Shown piece after piece: positions 5,570 to 7,118 of a stretch of DNA of 7,118 nucleotides. The stretch's first letter is position 1; each line of letters starts with the position of its first letter. The DNA comes from Candidatus Bipolaricaulota bacterium (GTDB lineage Bacteria > Bipolaricaulota > Bipolaricaulia > Bipolaricaulales > Bipolaricaulaceae). Made by a program: the position numbers and the translations under genes. The stretch covers positions 1-7,118 of the forward strand of contig JAGGRX010000098.1 in NCBI GenBank assembly GCA_021159405.1, written 5' to 3'. The notes beneath the pieces are model-generated. The model worked only from the letters and a program-made list of their open reading frames with translations, made no database searches and was not told the DNA's origin.

Positions 5570-6241
5570 GTGCATGCGAGCGGGGTGATCCTGGCCGCAG
5601 GTCGGAGCGAGCGGTTCCGTGGCCGGGTGAACAAGGTGTTCGTCCTCCTCCGGGGCCGCCCTTTGCTTCGCTGGTGCGTGGACGCCTTCATTGCCTCCGG
5701 GGCTGTGGAGGAGCTGGTGGTGGTGGCCCGGCCAGGGGAGGAGGGTCAAATCTCAGCCCTCCTCTCCGAGGTTCCCCTGCCAGTGCAGGTGGTGCTCGGG
5801 GGAGAGCGGCGGCAGGACTCCGCCCGGGCCGGGGTCGAGGCAGCCCGGGGCGAGTACGTTCTCGTCCACGATGCAGCCCGACCTTTGGTATCGCCGGAGC
5901 TGATCCGACGGGTGCTCAAGGCCACCGAGGAGTTCGAGGCAGCGGTACCTGTACTCTCGGTGGTGGACACGGTGCGGTACGTGGACGAGCGGGGTTTTCT
6001 CCGCCCCGAGGATGTACGCCGGGCGGGACTGGTGCGCATCCAGACCCCGCAGGGCTTCCGACGTGAGCTCCTTCTCTCCGCTTTGGAAGTTGCCGAGCGG
6101 CAGGGCCTTCCCCTCACCGACGATGCCTCCGCCGTCTTGGCCCTGGGAAGACGGGTGGCCGCCGTCCCCGGGAGCCCCGAGAACCTCAAGATCACCCACC
6201 CCGAGGACCTAAAGCTGGCCGAATCCCTCCTGCCTGGCTAA
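5570..6241 (+). CDS. ispD: 2-C-methyl-D-erythritol 4-phosphate cytidylyltransferase
   Basis: 223 residues, normal for single-domain IspD. It converts MEP plus CTP to CDP-methylerythritol and pyrophosphate, the third step of the non-mevalonate isoprenoid pathway. Key positions can be aligned with E. coli IspD. The N-terminal nucleotide loop ILAAGRSERF has R15 (E. coli R20), and K22 in NKVF corresponds to K27. GGERRQDSARAG (78-88) binds the cytidine part. VLVHDAARP carries D101 and R104 (D106/R109). VVDTV carries T134 (T140). R151 before QTPQGF (158-163) corresponds to R157. SPENLKITHPEDL carries K207 (K213). TDDAS (183-187) is also present. No IspF domain is fused and none follows in the window. 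The start is GTG at 5570, with GAGGAG at 5552-5557 inside the end of the lipoprotein gene. The nearby ATG at 5574 is out of frame. Confidence 0.96.
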   Translation: MHASGVILAAGRSERFRGRVNKVFVLLRGRPLLRWCVDAFIASGAVEELVVVARPGEEGQISALLSEVPLPVQVVLGGERRQDSARAGVEAARGEYVLVHDAARPLVSPELIRRVLKATEEFEAAVPVLSVVDTVRYVDERGFLRPEDVRRAGLVRIQTPQGFRRELLLSALEVAERQGLPLTDDASAVLALGRRVAAVPGSPENLKITHPEDLKLAESLLPG

Positions 6242-6254
6242 GTCGTTGCCGGAA

Positions 6255-7118
6255 CTACCAGGGTGTTCGCGGCCCTAGAGGAGATGGAAGCTTGGGGATC
6301 ATGATCCCCAAGAAAACGAGCCCCGCTCCCAGGATCTGGAGGCCCTTTAAGGTTTCCCCTAAAAGCAGCCACCCGAACAGGGCGGCGAAGGCGGGCTCGG
6401 TGGCGAGGACGATCGCCGTATAGGCGGCGGTGGAGTGCCGCTGTACCCAGGTAAGCACGAAGAAGGCAACCGCCGTGGCCAACACGCCGGTGATCCAAAT
6501 GGCGCTCCAGGCTTGCGCTGAAAGCGCAAAGGTCGGCTTTTCCCAGATCAGCGCTCCCAGGAGGGAGAGGAGTGCCACCACCCCAAGCTGGGTTGGAAGT
6601 AAAGTAAGGAAATCCCCTGTCTTGGTGTACCGGTCAAGGAGCACGATGTGCAACGCGAACGAGGCGGCACAAAGCAAGGTCAGGAAATCGCCGAAGCCCG
6701 TGGGACCTAAAGGCTCCCGACCCCCAAGGATCAGGAGGGAAAGGCCAACGGCGGCGAGCCCTACTCCAGCCCAGGTCTTGGCCTGCGTGCGCTCTCCGAA
6801 GAAATAGGCAATTGGAGGCACAAGCACCACCGAAAGCCCGGTGATGAGCCCGGACTTCTGGGCCGTGGTGTACACCAGGCCCCAGGTCTGAAAGAAGTAC
6901 CCGCCGAACAGGGCCAAGCCCAGCACCGCCCCCTTGGCCCAGTCGGCCGCCCTCATCCTCCGCAGGCGGCCAAAAAGGAACAAAGCCGTGAGCACTGTAG
7001 CGATGGCAAAGCGCACGGCGAGGAACCAAAACGGCCCGACCTCCGAGACGCCCTCCTTGACCAAAACGAAGGTCCAGCCCCAGATGGCGGTGACGACGAG
7101 CAGGGCGAGGGTTCTCAT
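6255..7118 (-). CDS. EamA/DMT-family transporter (RhaT/YdcZ-like drug/metabolite exporter)
   Basis: 287 residues, full length for a ten-helix DMT-superfamily permease. The ATG is the last codon of the window (7116-7118), so a longer N-terminus cannot be excluded, but MRTLALLVVTAIWGWTFVLV is a typical EamA start. Two EamA repeats are visible, about 1-131 and 141-275. Each has the family's marks: WGWTFVLVKE with FLAVRFAIA in the first half, and FVLTWVQRHSTAAYTAIVLA, EPAFAALFGWLLLGE, then ILGAGLVFLGI in the second. FGERTQAKTWAGVGLAAVGL ends the first repeat. Family members sit in the inner membrane and export metabolites, amino acids or drugs. The substrate cannot be predicted. The gene is convergent with ispD, with 13 bases between stops. 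Its last codons (L270-K276) carry a perfect palindrome. Confidence 0.93.
   Translation of the reverse strand: MRTLALLVVTAIWGWTFVLVKEGVSEVGPFWFLAVRFAIATVLTALFLFGRLRRMRAADWAKGAVLGLALFGGYFFQTWGLVYTTAQKSGLITGLSVVLVPPIAYFFGERTQAKTWAGVGLAAVGLSLLILGGREPLGPTGFGDFLTLLCAASFALHIVLLDRYTKTGDFLTLLPTQLGVVALLSLLGALIWEKPTFALSAQAWSAIWITGVLATAVAFFVLTWVQRHSTAAYTAIVLATEPAFAALFGWLLLGETLKGLQILGAGLVFLGIMIPKLPSPLGPRTPW
6291..6312. repeat. Perfect 22-base palindrome in the 3' end of the transporter gene
   Basis: CTTGGGGATCA is followed directly by its exact reverse complement with no spacer. It encodes LGIMIPK on the minus strand and lies about 50 bases past the ispD stop. As RNA it could form a 9-base stem with a CATG loop on either strand. 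No T-run follows on either strand (AAAACG on plus, CTTCCATC on minus), so it is not a standard intrinsic terminator. Confidence 0.6.

Noticed and set aside
5570..5647. IspD N-terminal loop reads AAGRSERF and NKVF instead of the common AAGxGxRM and PKQ[FY].
   Set aside because: The Arg and Lys that bind CTP are kept (R15, K22), and NKVF-type variants are, to my recollection, common in IspD of several phyla.
5482..6066. Long plus-strand open frame overlapping the lipoprotein end and ispD.
   Set aside because: It is an Arg/Gly/Pro-rich out-of-frame reading of ispD, whose frame carries all catalytic motifs.
1..7118. Mobile elements, CRISPR arrays, tRNA or rRNA genes, toxin-antitoxin or phage genes.
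   Set aside because: No direct repeat arrays, transposase motifs, cloverleaf segments or defence-type domains were seen. Nearly every base is inside a housekeeping or transport gene.

Overview
This is a gene-dense, GC-rich stretch of bacterial chromosome. It holds nine protein-coding genes, and no gap between genes exceeds about 80 bases. IspD (MEP isoprenoid pathway), PrmC and FtsEX mark it as bacterial. The lipoprotein and the MacB/LolD-type transporter fit a cell with a distinct envelope. Starts are often GTG (three of the eight visible ones) and neighbouring genes overlap by 1-10 bases, as in compact genomes. Deep-branching, often thermophilic lineages such as Bipolaricaulota or Thermus-like groups would fit, but this is an impression and the sequence does not fix the phylum. 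There is no mobile element, CRISPR array, tRNA or rRNA.

Region 1 (1-2630, plus strand) is a tightly overlapped operon. It holds the C-terminal end of a UPF0104/flippase-like membrane protein cut by the window edge, a secreted protein of unknown family, a canonical MacB/LolD-type ABC ATPase, and its MacB/FtsX-fold permease. The last three probably work as one envelope export or lipid/lipoprotein-handling module.

Region 2 (2621-4982, minus strand) is prmC-ftsE-ftsX, again with overlapping ends, and it meets the first operon tail to tail with a 10-base overlap of stop regions. PrmC methylates release factors. FtsEX normally couples cytoplasmic ATP use to peptidoglycan hydrolase control at division. 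The FtsE here is clearly degenerate: the ABC signature is LPPLE instead of LSGGE/Q, the Walker B catalytic Glu is Asp, and the switch His is Arg. This is the most interesting observation in the window.

Region 3 (4983-6241) starts with a 77-base divergent intergenic region carrying a perfect 8-base inverted repeat. It is followed on the plus strand by a short lipoprotein with only three PD40 (TolB-like) propeller repeats and then by ispD. Region 4 (6255-7118, minus strand) is an EamA/DMT-family transporter convergent with ispD. Its 3' coding end contains a perfect 22-base palindrome.

I did not find a convincing wholly new multi-gene system. The candidates for something undescribed are the degenerate FtsE, the orphan secreted protein coupled to the ABC transporter, and the half-size propeller lipoprotein.
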